A DNA stretch of 64,000 nucleotides from the NCBI GenBank assembly GCA_949318235.1, contig OX439133.1, positions 23,931,408-23,995,407 on the forward strand, in the 5' to 3' direction. The position numbers were made by a program, and so were the translations under genes. Origin of the DNA: Ecdyonurus torrentis. Lineage: Eukaryota; Arthropoda; Insecta; Ephemeroptera; Heptageniidae. The notes under the pieces are model-generated. The model was not told where the DNA came from and did no database searches. It saw only the letters and a program-made list of their open reading frames with translations. Positions 16,185 to 28,041 of the stretch are shown here, piece by piece. Each line of letters begins with the position of its first letter. Positions within the stretch are counted from its first letter, which is position 1.

Positions 16185-16358
16185 CTTATCCTCTGAGATT
16201 GGTCTAAGGGTAGGTGCCAGATCTTGAGGTGATGCTGGTGTGTTATGTACCTCAAAGGGTCGACCCCAAGACTCTTCAAGTCGCAGTTGTATCCCCGCCA
16301 AGGCAGCTGCCTCCTCTTTACTACAAGGTAGATCACCACCAACCACCAGCCGTCGTAA
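16185..16358 (-). CDS. Coding exon 2 with FERM F2-lobe-like segment
   Basis: This exon has 58 codons between acceptor TTCCATAG| and donor AAG|GTGAGT, phase 0 at both ends. It is clearly GC-richer than its surroundings. The translation begins LRRLVVGGDLPCSKEEAAAL and continues to AGIQLRLEESW, then a Pro/Ser-rich tail ending in ISEDK. The pattern of a short loop (DLPCS), then EEAAALAGIQLRLEESW, resembles the first helices of the F2 (acyl-CoA-binding-like) lobe in FERM domains, where a loop with small residues precedes a helix rich in Ala and Leu. That is recognition by pattern only, and the exact family is not identified. By direct joining it would be residues 203-260. TIR elements lie about 40 bp beyond the donor and about 85 bp beyond the acceptor. 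Confidence 0.8.
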
Positions 16359-16441
16359 CTATGGAAACAGAATCAACATTGACACATAAGTAAAGTAGAT
16401 TCAAAATAACATCGAGAGAAGGCATTGTTTATTAAAGAGAT
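16359..16441. other. Intron acceptor segment of exon 2
   Basis: This is the only unique-looking intron sequence between exon 2 and the upstream element cluster. The acceptor tract is GATTCTGTTTCCATAG. Confidence 0.55.
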
Positions 16442-16528
16442 TGGAAGTTATTGGTTTAGAAAAACTTCTATGTCTTAGAGTGTAGAAATAAAAGACAATC
16501 TCCCGTGCGATAAACCAATAACCTCCAT
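16442..16528. mobile_element. TIR-E deletion derivative, about 87 bp
   Basis: It starts TGGAAGTTATTGGTTTAG and ends CGATAAACCAATAACCTCCA. These are the ends of family E, with nearly all of the ~215-bp interior lost. Confidence 0.6.
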
Positions 16529-16535
16529 TATATAT

Positions 16536-16850
16536 TATGGTCTATGCATTCATGTTAAAGTCAACGCTATGTTAGATCACTCAATAACATAGGCCACATA
16601 AGAAAATGACTCATTTTGATGACAGTTTAAAAATACTATGCAATATATTTGAGAGCACTGATGCTGTTAATAGGTTCAATTAGTATCTCAAGTATGTGAG
16701 AAAATAATAATAACAAAAAATTGACCGAATTCTCCCAAAAAATAGCAAAAAAAAAAAAAAAAATTTGTCCTATGCTGTGCAATGTTGGACATCGTACCAA
16801 TATGGAGTCAAAGTGCATTAAATATGATGTCAGGCGGATACACCCTATAG
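16536..16850 (-). mobile_element. TIR-A element, reverse orientation
   Basis: The left end is TATGGTCTATGCATTCATGT and the right end GTCAGGCGGATACACCCTAT. Collinear with the 12-kb copy in the same orientation. An A-rich run (16748-16762) lies inside. Its right edge shares CCTATAGGG with the next copy. Confidence 0.8.
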
Positions 16851-17170
16851 GGTGGTTTTTATTCACATAATAGTCAAAGCAATATGTGAGCACTAAATAA
16901 CATGGGTCGGTATGAGAAAATGACATATTTTGCCACTTTTAAAAATACTAACAAGTAAGCTATAGTTTAATAAACATTGATATTGTTAGCAGGTTGAAAG
17001 TATACAAGCAAGTATGCAAAAACAATGCTGGAAAAAAAAAATAAAAAAAAAAAAATAAATAAAAACGAAAAAAAAACGAAAACGAAAAGTAAAGAAAAGG
17101 CAATATCGAAAAATCCACGGTTGTCTTATGCTGAGCATTGTTATATTGCTCCAGCTTGGCAATTTTGGGG
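16848..17170 (-). mobile_element. TIR-A element, reverse, worn second copy
   Basis: It starts AGGGTGGTTTTTATTCACAT and has AAATAACATGGGTCGGTATG and TTGTCTTATGCTGAGCATTG in the expected positions. The distal end is lost. It is fused end to end with the preceding copy. Both open frames over it are artefacts of the A-rich interior. Confidence 0.65.
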
Positions 17171-18250
17171 AGTATCTGGAGAAAATTCATATCTGAGAAA
17201 AAGGAGTACATTTGGTTGTAAAAATCCCTGATCTTGTTTTGACTTGACTGTAAAAATTTCCGTAAAATAAGTTGTTTTGTTTAATTTAAGAAGTATAATG
17301 ATTTGCATTTGTCTTACAATTCTTGTACCTTGCACTTTTCTACTTTCTCCATACATCGCAGCTTTAGTTGAATTAACTTCATCTAAAGTTCAATTTTAAT
17401 TCAATTAAAATATAATTTATTTTTTTATATCTTTCAATAAACTTTAAAAAAAAATATATATATATCCAAAAAAAAATGTTTATTATAATTTTTAATAATT
17501 ATTAAAAATAAAAAACAATAACAATATTATAATTTTTGTTATTCTTATTTACAAAACATTTTATAATTTTATGATAATGACTTTTTTATGAAGATATGAA
17601 AAGGTTTAATATTTTTAAATACATAAACTGGTGAAGAAATGCTAATCAAACATAGGTGGCAAGGTAACAACTAAAGAATTATTATTAACTTTTTAATAAT
17701 TTTTATATAAAATTATGCAACCAGATAAATGTTTTTTTAAATGATGCGATAGTAGATGCACTTTAGCATGTTTTAAGTCAATAATAAATTAATAAAAAAT
17801 TAGATCAACAATTTCCATTTAATCTCGCATTATAATCAAACATAATCGATTAATACCATAACAATGCATTTAGTTTTGTATTTATGAAGTTCATAATATA
17901 TTGAGAATAATAAAATATTGTGTTTATGTATACATAGCTACTGTAATCCGAGTATAGGGTTGTTAAAAGTAAAATAAACCCCAAAGGTAAATTTATTTAA
18001 CCTAATTCCTTAGGCAGTTCTTGATAGGTGTCATAAAACTTTCTATATAATAATATTATATATAATATATTTATTTATAATTCTATACATATAATAGAGT
18101 TAAAAAATCATTTTTCGCAAGATGTCATTGAATTATTATGTATTGCAAATTTTTTTAGTTAAAGAATAACAAAATGGAAAATTTATTATGATGGTGTTAT
18201 ATTATATTTATATTTAATGGACGATAAATTCTTATTTGTTAATGCATTTT
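17171..18250. other. Giant intron, nothing recognised
   Basis: AT-rich sequence with no repeat match I could establish. A short minus-strand stretch near 17330-17356 has a weak exon-like frame, discussed under rejected items. Confidence 0.5.
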
Positions 18251-18259
18251 TTAGTTTTT

Positions 18260-18276
18260 CAAGAGAGAGAGAGAGA

Positions 18277-18364
<88 letters not shown>
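18260..18364 (+). repeat. (GA)n microsatellite
   Basis: About 105 bp of GA with one GG interruption near 18280. The Ser-Leu frame on the minus strand is its translation. Confidence 0.95.
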
Positions 18365-18367
<3 letters not shown>

Positions 18368-19117
18368 TTGATAGAATTCGATAAAGAAAATAATGATTCG
18401 CCTTAGAATTTGTAAAAAAATATATATATTCAATAAATAAATAAAACTGGAAAAATTACAATTTGGTCCCAACAAACATAATTCAATGCATCTGATATTT
18501 TTTTAATATATTTGATCAAAGATTACTCAGACACTGACAAAAATAAATATACGTAATAATTATGATTTATGATAGCTGAATGTAGCATCATTCATGCATA
18601 ACAACATAATTTATGCTATAGTGATATATTTTTGAATATACGTATAGTATACATAGTATAGTTTGTATATAGTTATGTATAGTGATTATACTATAAAATA
18701 ATAGTTAAGATAGTCAGCATAATTATTACAAAATAGCCTTATTTGTGCTCTACAATATTTCAAAATTGTTCAATGCAGCAAAAAAAAATAAAAAGTTATT
18801 TATTTTTCCTGTGTAAATTGAAGGAAAAAAATGTGTGTTTTGATTTTGTCCCACACTAAGTTAAAAGTTCTCATTATGTGCCGTCCGCATCATTCAATCC
18901 GTCTCCTTAAAATATTCATTTAAAAGCATAAAATTCCTGAGATGGGACCATCACACATACACATATTATGTTTCTTAAGCATTTTTTTTACCCTCAAAAA
19001 CTATGGTTTAAAAAAAAAAACTGTAAAGTACGCGACTTTTTTAATTCATGATATGACATGAAATCCCAGGTCTACAATTCTGTAGCAGGTTTCCTACTTT
19101 ACAACATTTTTTTTCCT
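18365..19117. other. Giant intron, nothing recognised
   Basis: AT-rich with short local repeats of TATAGT near 18640-18690. No exon or element. Confidence 0.5.
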
Positions 19118-19423
19118 ATAGGGTGTATGCGGATGACGTCATATTTATTGCGCTTTGAGGCCATACTGGAGTAGTGCATAACATTGCTCAGCATAGGACA
19201 AACTTCGTTTAAGCCAATTTTCTTTGGGAAATCGTTAAATTTTTTGTTCGTGTTATTTTTTTCACATACTTGAGATACTAATTCAACATATTTACAACAT
19301 CCAAGCTCTCAAAAATATTGCATAGTGGTTTTAAACTGGCAAAATGATTTTTTTTCCTATGTCACCCATGTTATTGAGTTATCCAACATGGCGTCGACTT
19401 TAACATGAATGCATAGACCCTAT
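19118..19423 (+). mobile_element. TIR-A element, forward
   Basis: The left end is ATAGGGTGTATGCGGATGAC followed by GTCATATTTA. The right end is ACATGAATGCATAGACCCTA. It is almost identical to the 48.3-kb copy over the full length, so both are recent. Internal TGCTCAGCATAGGACAAAC lies about 70 bp from the left end. Confidence 0.9.
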
Positions 19424-19514
19424 TTCATGAGGCTACAGAAGCGTTGAGAGACATAAATATATAATATGTAGTTATGTGTAATATGTAAGAATTATTTTGA
19501 AACATTCCAGGGTA

Positions 19515-19860
19515 CACCTAGAGTTCATATTTATAATACAGGAATCACAATAACCAATCCTTTGTTTGTGTACCTAAAATTGTAAATAGATTCATTGAAA
19601 GATCAAAAATATTCTTATTGCCTAAATTATAGAATCAAATTCCATTTAATTTAAAGAATTTTAGTAATAATAACAATAAAAAGGAATAAAAAAAAATAAA
19701 AAAAAACGGAAATTTATAAATATATACTTTCTTTTGTTTATTTTGTTAATGTTATATAATAATACTTGTTTAACTTTTTTATTTCTTTTTATTTCATTTA
19801 TGTATAACATGATAGATAGTGTAAGATATAAATAATAAAAAATTGTACTGACCGATATAT
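19515..19860 (+). pseudogene. LINE reverse transcriptase C-terminus and 3' UTR, part 1
   Basis: From about 19530 the frame reads RNHNNQSFVCVPKIVNRF, IERSKIFLLPKL, stop, NQIPFNLKNFSNNNN. This is the common C-terminal tail of LINE reverse transcriptases (P-rich segment, aromatic, K-x-W-N-x-I-P). The TAG sits where the 40.5-kb copy has Trp. A 3' UTR follows and is cut at ACCGATATA by TIR-L. The tail resumes at about 20180. Confidence 0.7.
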
Positions 19861-20178
19861 GCTCGTTCTATAAACTACACACAAATATTGAGCCAGTTTC
19901 GAATATGTTCCTTTGTTATAAACAGCTGCTTATGACGTATGTACCTGTGTACTACGTTTATACATATGGTCAATCATTGTTATTTCTTCTTTTAGTTACT
20001 TTGAACTTGATAAGAATGAAAGAAACTTCCCAAAAAAAGTTTCAGTCTCAATAAGCAACTCACTTTTATCGGCTCAAAAAAAAAAAAAAAAAAAAAGATC
20101 AACCAATGAACGTGTCTTATTTTGTTGGTCAGCCAATCACTGTTATTGAGATTCACTTTACTTTAAAGAACGAGCTAT
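19860..20178. mobile_element. TIR-L element nested in a LINE
   Basis: The left end is TATGCTCGTTCTATAAAC and the right end CTTTAAAGAACGAGCTATAA, with AGCTCGTTCT forming the inverted end. It is collinear, on the opposite strand, with 55311-55618. It splits the LINE 3' UTR: ACCGATA lies before it and CTTCGGTTGGATTATTGTAA after it. An A22 run (about 20075-20097) is inside. Confidence 0.75.
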
Positions 20179-20240
20179 AATAATGCTTGACTTCGGTTGG
20201 ATTATTGTAATATATTGAGTTAAAAAAAAGGGGGGGGGGC
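20179..20240 (+). mobile_element. LINE 3' tail, part 2
   Basis: TGACTTCGGTTGGATTATTG, then TAATATATTGAGTT and A/G runs, matches the end of the 40.5-kb LINE (CTTGGTTGGATTATTGTAAT). It completes the tail interrupted by TIR-L. Confidence 0.65.
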
Positions 20241-22655
20241 ATCTCTTGATTTATCATTGAGGTAATATTTAGCTATTATTATTGTTTTAAATTTTGAGGC
20301 CAGTAACTGTTTAGTAATGTTAGATAATATGTTTTAAAGATATACTGTTATTTTTATATTATTATTAATATTATTGCAATTACTACTTAATAGAATACAT
20401 TAATAATAATAAAGTACTCAATAAATTCCAAAATTTAAGAAGTACTTAATTTAAAAATGTATAATGTAAAATATTATAAAAACGCTTTTATAAAAAATAA
20501 TTTCTTATTAATTTATTTTTTAAACACACATACTGAAAACTTAATTTTGTAATAAAATTAAAAAAGAAAGTATAGTTTTAATTATTTATAAAAAAATAAT
20601 TTTAAATTTATTAAAATAATAAAATCCGTATATTAGATAATCAGTTATATGATACTAAAATGGTGGTTTTTTAATCGCTTGTTAATAATACGTATAGTAA
20701 GAATAACAATTTGCGACTATTGATTGATTGATAGATTGATCTAACTTTGATGATATATAATATAATAATAAATAAGACTTTTTACTGGATGAAATTGAGG
20801 TTTTGCAGAGAAGATTGAGTAGTATAGTTTAAAATTATTAAAAAAAAATTTAAAACGACGATTAGTAAAAAACTAAATATTATATGAAAGCTTGCATTAT
20901 AAAATTAAAAGATTTACACATTTTCTTAAATTTTAAATGTATTAGATTAAATAAAATTATTTTTATGTGGTATTTAACGATCCTGAAATTTTTCATAGAA
21001 ATAGTTTTAATTGAATTTCATATCACATTACATTAAAAAAATTAATAAGGGGGTTAAATTTTGAAAATATGAACCTTTTAACTAAAATTACAATGGTAAG
21101 TTTAATTATTTTGAGCTGCTTTTGTTTTATTTTCTCTATTTCTTTTCCGAGTCAGTTATTATGAAACTCATAATGTTGTGTAGTAGTAATTGAATCACGT
21201 TAACAATTAAAATTGACTAAATGATTTTATGATTATTATTTTTAGCAGAAGGCAGGGACAAAAATCAGTACTGGCTATGAAAAGCTATTGCAATCTGAAA
21301 ATTAATTTTTGAACTGATATTTAGAACCAAGCGGAACCCAAATAATTCAAAATTAGAGTAACATCAATGTGATAATTTTTATTATTTTTAATTATTTTTT
21401 ATTATTTACTAACCACAGTGCCGTTTGATAGTCTCAATGCCCATAATATATCACAAATTTTTTCAAACCTCCACTCGAGAGTTTTTTTTTATAACAGGTA
21501 GATGATAGCAAAATACAATAAGCCTTAAAATATTATAAAGTACAATAACTATGAAGGCAATTAGTGAAGAAAATTCTTAAGGCATCTTAGCCTTAAGAAA
21601 AAAAAAAAAAAACTTATGACAACCACTAAATAGGATTTTTATACATCTGTACATTATAATGTCCCTAAATTCTCCTGTCTCCTAACAAACTGTTGAGAAA
21701 GCTTTTAAATTAGGCACCCAGTGTACTAATTCCTATTGTAGGCTTGGATTTCATAACATCATGAATTCCAAAAGTTTCCTAACTGTAAGTTAAAGTTTTT
21801 TTCCAACTCCAGTTTGTGAAGGTACAGAAGGGTTGAGGGTAAGGTTGACTTATGATACTATCCCATACTATTACGCTTTTTATTTTATGTTTTGAAGCTG
21901 GGATTCCTTAAAATTTTCTATTGCAGTTTAAATAAAAAAGGAAAAGGAAAACTGTGACTATCTTTTCTTAAAATACGGTCTTTGTGAAGTACTTTTCTCA
22001 AAAATCGCTAAAAAATATTGTAATGGTAAAAGTTAGAAAAAAAAAATAGAAGTTAATAAATTATAATTCTGTATGCTATTAGCAATTAACTATTACAAAT
22101 TTCAATTAATTTGAGCAGAGAAGTTGTTTATCTACTCAGTATTAATTTACTTGTAATACGAGTATGTGTATAAAAAATAATAAAATTCAAGTTATGTTAA
22201 TGTGAGTATATAATATCAAATATTATGATTATTATGTAAATTTTAATATAACTCTCAGGGTTTATAATACACAGTAAACCTTGAATATTACTACGAGGTA
22301 GCAATAAAACTTTATTTTCACTTAAAAAACTAAAATATTTTTTTGTCCTATATATTTTTTAATTTTTTGCACCCAAAATATATATTTATTTTGCGACTCC
22401 ATATATATATTTTTTTTGAAGGTTAATAATGCATGTAATTTCATTTTTCCATAACAGTTTAAGTGGCGTGAAAATTTTGTGTGTGATTTTTTTTAGTGTA
22501 CTATTTACATTTTTTTTCTTCATTTTAATAACACGTACTACTTGATAAATAATACAGTAAGTAATACAAGTTTTACTTTAAGTGCTATTTCACAGATAAA
22601 GCTTAATCTCTAAACTTTTAAAATATTTAAAGATGGCACAAAAATTTAATTTCGA
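20241..22655. other. Giant intron, unique AT-rich DNA
   Basis: About 2.4 kb without recognised exon or element. The fragment TTTTCTCAAAAATCGCTAAA near 21990 resembles the interior of family E and may be a remnant. The segment 21640-21900 is slightly less AT-rich but has no splice-bounded frame. Confidence 0.5.
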
Positions 22656-23044
22656 TGCTTCCACGTCAAAAGAGAGAATCTGCACTTTCCACCAGCGCGG
22701 TGAGTGGAGTATCTGCATTTTCCACCGTGGAGCATCTGTAATTTTAATTAAATGATCTCTAGTCCACGCTAAAGCAAACTATATTAACGGTCATTTCTAC
22801 TACAAGCAACGGATCAACAACGAAAAGTTTTTTAGGAACCTTTATCCATAACAACACATGTAATTTTGAGGTTTTTAATGGATTTTTTATAACAATGGAA
22901 AACAATTCATCGATCTTGCTTGTAGGAGAAGCCGTAAATATAGTATGCTTTAGTCCACGCAACGTGCTGCGTGGGAAGTGCAGATACTCCACTCACCGCG
23001 CTGGTGGAAAGTGCAGATACTCTCTTTTGACGCGGAAGCATCGA
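22656..23044. mobile_element. TIR-J palindromic element, full copy
   Basis: The left arm starts TCGATGCTTCCACGTCAAAA and contains ATCTGCACTTTCCACCAGCG. The right arm mirrors it and ends with TTTTGACGCGGAAGCATCGA. A second inner inverted pair, ACGCTAAAGCAAACTATATT against AATATAGTATGCTTTAGTCC, sits inside. So it is a palindrome within a palindrome, with a ~130-bp unique core. Confidence 0.8.
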
Positions 23045-23255
23045 TTTACATGTATATTCATAATTATTAAATGAATTTAATAAGATATTGTTAGACATGC
23101 CAATCTATTTCTGTTATTTACATTTCAAGAATGTAAATTTTAAAAATACAATCATAATTTCACTACCATAACTATTTCATTTTTAAGGACATTTTTTAAG
23201 TTCTGTTTAATATTATTACACGTTTTGCCATTTTTTTTTTTTATATATTTACTAC
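23045..23255. other. Intron DNA between element and array
   Basis: AT-rich, nothing recognised. Confidence 0.5.
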
Positions 23256-23256
23256 T

Positions 23257-23450
<194 letters not shown>

Positions 23451-24184
23451 GTTAATAACTTTGTCAGCAAGAATTTGAAGCAAAGTGAATTATTAATTCT
23501 ATGGGAAGTAATAAAATTTCCAACAATTTCCCTGATTTATAAGAAAATAACTAAATAAATATAATAACCTCTATTTTTTTCTAGTATTTTTATTTGATAA
23601 AAAGACTAAAGCAAAAAGAAGAAAAAATTGCAATACTGAAAATTTGTTACATGTTAATCTCTAACAAAATTTTCAATATTTATTTTTTGTATTTATAATG
23701 TGAACATATTTGACAAGTAACATTCAGTTCTTCAACAATCTCAATACAACATGAAACTGTTTGAATATTGAAAATGCTATTCTCTTATGTATATGATATT
23801 CAAATTAATGAGGAAGCAAACAATATCCTGTTATTTTTTACATAATAATTCAATATCCTTATTTTGTGTTGTATGATTTTAATTGTATTAAATATCGATA
23901 CTGACTAATGAAAGACTCAGATACAATTAATTGCTAATTTAGAAAAGATAGAAGGTAAAGAAAAAAAATAGTTGTTACTGGTGTAGCAGCATAGGAAAAC
24001 ACATGTTTTTTACCAATAGATGTTAATGATGAGAAAAAAAAAGTTCTCAAAGCAGGCCAAAAAATAAATAATAATAAATAAATAAATTTATTAATATATA
24101 AATCTATAGTAATTTGTTAATGTATCTAAGATTTTTTTAAAGCATTTTTAAGAGAATGGCTGAGTTGCAATTCTGATTAACTAA
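23451..24184. other. Intron DNA, nothing recognised
   Basis: AT-rich with no exon-like segment. Confidence 0.5.
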
Positions 24185-24323
24185 TAAAAGAAACAACTGT
24201 TTTAAGGCGATTTTGTTCACATCCGCTTCAGTTTCGATGTTCTGCGCATGCGTAGTAAGTAGAAACGGAAGCAATTGTGACCGAAATCGCTTTCAGTTGG
24301 CTTCAAAACAGTTGTTCCTTTAT
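24185..24323. mobile_element. TIR-C palindromic element, copy 1
   Basis: AAAAGAAACAACTGTTTTAA at the left pairs with TTCAAAACAGTTGTTCCTTT at the right. The centre is TTCTGCGCATGCGTAGTA. It is about 140 bp and nearly fully self-complementary, with CCGCTTCAGTTTC against GAAACGGAAGC. Non-coding. Confidence 0.8.
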
Positions 24324-25321
24324 TATATAGTCAATCGTCTTTGATACCTATGATTGTCTATATACTCTATAGTGTATTATGCCGGAAACAACAATATGTA
24401 CTATGAATATGCTAGGACATTGCAATATTATTATAATTCATTAAGAATAAAAAGTAAAAGCTATACTAACTTACGTTTAGTCACTTACATGAATTTTACA
24501 TAATTAGAGCAAATTACATAATCTTAAATCATAACTGGACGATAATTACAAACATTTTAGGAAACAGCTTGATTTATAAATTTCAAATTTTGTTTTATTT
24601 ATTTAAATGATAATATATGTATAAAATCAAACATTTAATTTAATATCTATTAACTTTTATTTTATTATTATTATTTTAATACAAATAATTTTAAGTATAT
24701 TATATCTAATTCTGTATAATGTGATATTTAAAACCAATATACTGACTGTGGCAATTGTTGATTTTTAAATCGATGACACTTATTTTACCTCTATAAAACG
24801 TGAAACAAAACATGAAATGCATATTTGAAAATACTTAAAAACACTCACTGTCACAATATACTATAGTATGATATTATAATTAAATTTTAACGTAAAGAAG
24901 GTTACTTTTAACAATATTGGCTGCGCTTCCTGATCATATTTCTCTAGACATCAAAGAAAATAATGTTCAATATACTATGATGTAATGTATCTCGCTAATT
25001 AACTTATAATGTACATATAACAATATTTAGGTTTACTTAGAGTGCATTGTTCCCACATAAAAATAACAGGGGTGGAAAATCAGTGGCTTATAAAGGATTT
25101 TTTTTTTTCTTTCTTGATGAATTACATTAAAAATTTCTTTTCAATGTTCAAAAGTTTTTTTTATTTTTTTACTTATTTTTTACAACGGAAGTCATAAATT
25201 ATTAGTAAATACGTTACGTAAAATATTATTTATTTTAGTAAGTACCATATAATAATGTTTTAATTTTAATTGTTTTAGCTATTTTAGTAACTATTTTTTA
25301 TGAAAAAACTTTTTTAAATTA
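24324..25321. other. Intron DNA, nothing recognised
   Basis: AT-rich. No exon or element match. Confidence 0.5.
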
Positions 25322-25361
25322 GAAGAATTGTTTTTCTTGAAAAAAGGAAGAAAAACAATTC
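25322..25361. repeat. Perfect short hairpin
   Basis: AGAATTGTTTTTCTT and AAGAAAAACAATTCT are perfect 15-nt complements around a GAAAAAAGG loop. It is not a match to the other families seen. It could be a tiny foldback remnant. Confidence 0.7.
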
Positions 25362-25406
25362 TACCAGAATGGGCGTATTTTAACTTTTTTTTTAAGTATT
25401 TAAGAA

Positions 25407-25673
25407 AATGAATGAATGAATGAATGAATGAATGAATGAATGAATGAATGAATGAATGAATGAATGAATGAATGAATGAATGAATGAATGAATGAATGAA
25501 TGAATGAATGAATGAATGAATGAATGAATGAATGAATGAATGAATGAATGAATGAATGAATGAATGAATGAATGAATGAATGAATGAATGAATGAATGAA
25601 TGAATGAATCAATGAATGAATCAATGAATCAATGAATGAATCAATGAATGAATCAATGAATCAATCAATCAAT
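25407..25673 (+). repeat. (TGAA)n array with a TCAA-variant end
   Basis: About 200 bp of pure TGAA, then roughly 65 bp in which TCAA units become progressively more frequent, ending in pure TCAATCAATCAA. The His-Ser-Phe-Ile frame on the minus strand is its translation. Confidence 0.95.
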
Positions 25674-26305
25674 AAACACACTTATGACATTTTTACAAAA
25701 ATCTCATAATAAACAAGTGAAATAGATCAGAAAGATATTATAATACATAATATTTCTGGTAAAAGATAAATCATGTAATACACGATGTTTATGACAAAAT
25801 GTTTGATATTTCCACGAAGCTGTGTACATACGTATATTATATTATGTCGGCGACTATACTACTATATACTTAGGCGCGTGTGACTCGCACTTGACCTACA
25901 TTTAACTTATAATGTTGTGTATTTACAATTAAAGCCACTTGACGAGATTATGAATACCTTGAAATTATACGTAAAAATAATTAGTATTAAGTATAAGGCT
26001 GTCTCCGTGAATATTATACTTAATTGTTCGCTTTTTTTTCTATTTATTTAAGTTTTTTTATACTTTATTATTTTTTTAAATGGATGTTATAGACGATGAT
26101 ATATTTTTTATAAGCTTCATCACGTAAAATCGTAACTAAAATCCATATTATATCAAAGTTTTCTGTATACTCGGTGCTTTTCATCTTCTAAAAACGCTGC
26201 AATACTAAAGAATATAAATTTACAGATTACTTTGCATTTTCTCGAGCCGCCTGTAATAACCTATCGTATAACACAAAAAATTTAAAATTAAATTTATTCT
26301 CTTTA
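25674..26305. other. Intron DNA, nothing recognised
   Basis: The part around 25840-25900 is slightly GC-richer (GGCGCGTGTGACTCGCACTT) but has no splice-bounded open frame. Confidence 0.45.
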
Positions 26306-26662
26306 AGGGTTGTACACAGATTGCTTGTATCTCAGAATAAAAAAAGAAAACTTGTAAACTTTATGATGCCATTTGAAAGTTAACAGTAACAGCTACCTAT
26401 GATTAAAATTTTAGAACTCATGACCATCAGATAAGAGAGAAAGTAATTAAAGAAATTAACATGGACTCTTATGGGACTAAAATTTCAAAAAATAATAATT
26501 TAAAATATAACATGGTGACCTTTCCAAGATTTTTACATTTTTGAAGATACCTTATCCTAATGTATCACTGTACAAAATTCACTGAACTAAATTTCAGATT
26601 TTTCTTTCTTTACAACATTTTAGTCAAATCCCGTAGTTGTAGCTGATTTCCCGCTTTTCATA
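26306..26662 (+). repeat. Family I repeat, copy 3
   Basis: It begins AAGGGTTGTACACAGATTGC and has the blocks AACAGCTACCTATGATTAAA, GACCATCAGATAAGAGAGAA and CTAATGTATCACTGTACAAA, ending near GCTGATTTCCCGCTTTTC. Forward orientation. Confidence 0.75.
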
Positions 26663-27706
26663 AAAAAGTGAGCAACTTATGTTGTAATGTAATAAGCAGT
26701 AAAATTTCATGATCTTTAACTGCTTCCTATTATTTAGTAATATCAGTTTCACTAACTCATACGATCTTTCTAATTATCTATTTCCCACATTTCTCTATAC
26801 ATGGTAAAGATTTATTTATTTAACCATAGTTTCTTATTCAATTTAATAAATATATAATAATAAATTTTATAATTAAATAAATAATACAAAATAATATTAT
26901 TATTTATAATAACTAATCTTATTTTATACTATTTTTTTTGAATAAAACTTCTTTAGTAATATTTTGTTTACTAAAAATTTACATACTAAATTATACATAA
27001 AACAATAATCAAAGTAAAAATAAATGCAAAGAAATTCACACCTTACTAATCACGTGTGAATTAACCACGTGTGAAAAAAGAACAAAAAAAAAAAAAAAAA
27101 GAGAAGTGACCACGTGGTTATTGTCTCGCACCATTGAATAAAATTAGTCGCTACTTTGAAGTTTTTGGCTTTGTTTCTAAGAGAGAGAGAGAGAGAGAAA
27201 GAGAGAGATATAGAGAGAGGGAGGGAGAGAGAAAGAGGAGAGAGATAAAAGCACATTAGGGGCATGCAAAATGTTATTTTTATCATTTAGACATGACGAA
27301 GTTATTTGTTTAATATGCGTAACATTATTTTCTACTTAATTAAGATCAACAAAGGGGATTTTTTTTTGTAGTTGTAGTTTATTTAAAAATTGTTGTTGTT
27401 TTTTTTTTTATATACTGATTAATATTTTTTAAAAGGGTGTCAAGGGTTGTTAGATCTAAAATTTTGTGTTCATATAGTATTAATTTTATTATAATTATTT
27501 ATTTATTAAATATGAATTTATCATAAAGTAATGCATAATGCACAAACGACAGCAATAATTTCATTTAAAACATTAACTTTAGTACTACATTTTTCTTAAT
27601 CATAAGAAAATTTAAAGCTGAAAATGTGAATAGTCAAATCTTTTACTTATCGCAACGTTTGAATAATAAGTAAAATATATATCACAAATGTAATTCTTTA
27701 TAATTG
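26663..27706. other. Intron DNA with GA tract and CACGTG sites
   Basis: CACGTGTGAATTAACCACGT and GACCACGTGGTT flank an A-rich run near 27050-27120, a small inverted arrangement of E-box-like words. A (GA)n tract is at about 27181-27245. No exon. Confidence 0.5.
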
Positions 27707-27707
27707 A

Positions 27708-27904
27708 GATTATTAGATTAGCGCACGGGGTAAGCTAAGTGTCCCCCAATTTAACATTACACTGATGGGGAAAACGAAAAATACAATTTTTGAGAAAAAT
27801 AATCCATCGATTTTTGAGAAATTTAAATAAGAAATACTAAAGATATTTTTACGTGTTTTAAGACAGAATTTTTTTTTTAGAATTTTTTAAACCGATGACC
27901 TATA
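27708..27904 (+). mobile_element. TIR-E element, worn copy
   Basis: It has the family E interior: GCGCACGGGGTAAGCTAAGT, CCCCCAATTTAACATTACAC, TTTTTACGTGTTTTAAG and ATTTTTTAAACCGATGACCT. The left TIR is degraded. Confidence 0.65.
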
Positions 27905-28041
27905 TGGAGATTATACAGTTTTTAATATTAAGTTTGTCACTGTTTGAAAATATTATGCGTCTGTGCTTTAATAATATAATTTATGGTGGGAAAAGTGAAT
28001 ATTTTTATCTCCTGAAATTATAGTTCCTTAGATAATTTTTA

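Noticed and set aside
17324..17356. 33-nt open segment ending AAG|GTACAA on the minus strand
   Set aside because: The acceptor (AACTAAAG) lacks a pyrimidine tract and the donor is weak.
22759..22992. 77-codon frame inside TIR-J
   Set aside because: It spans the arm and core of the palindrome, has no transposase motif, and is absent from the shorter copy.
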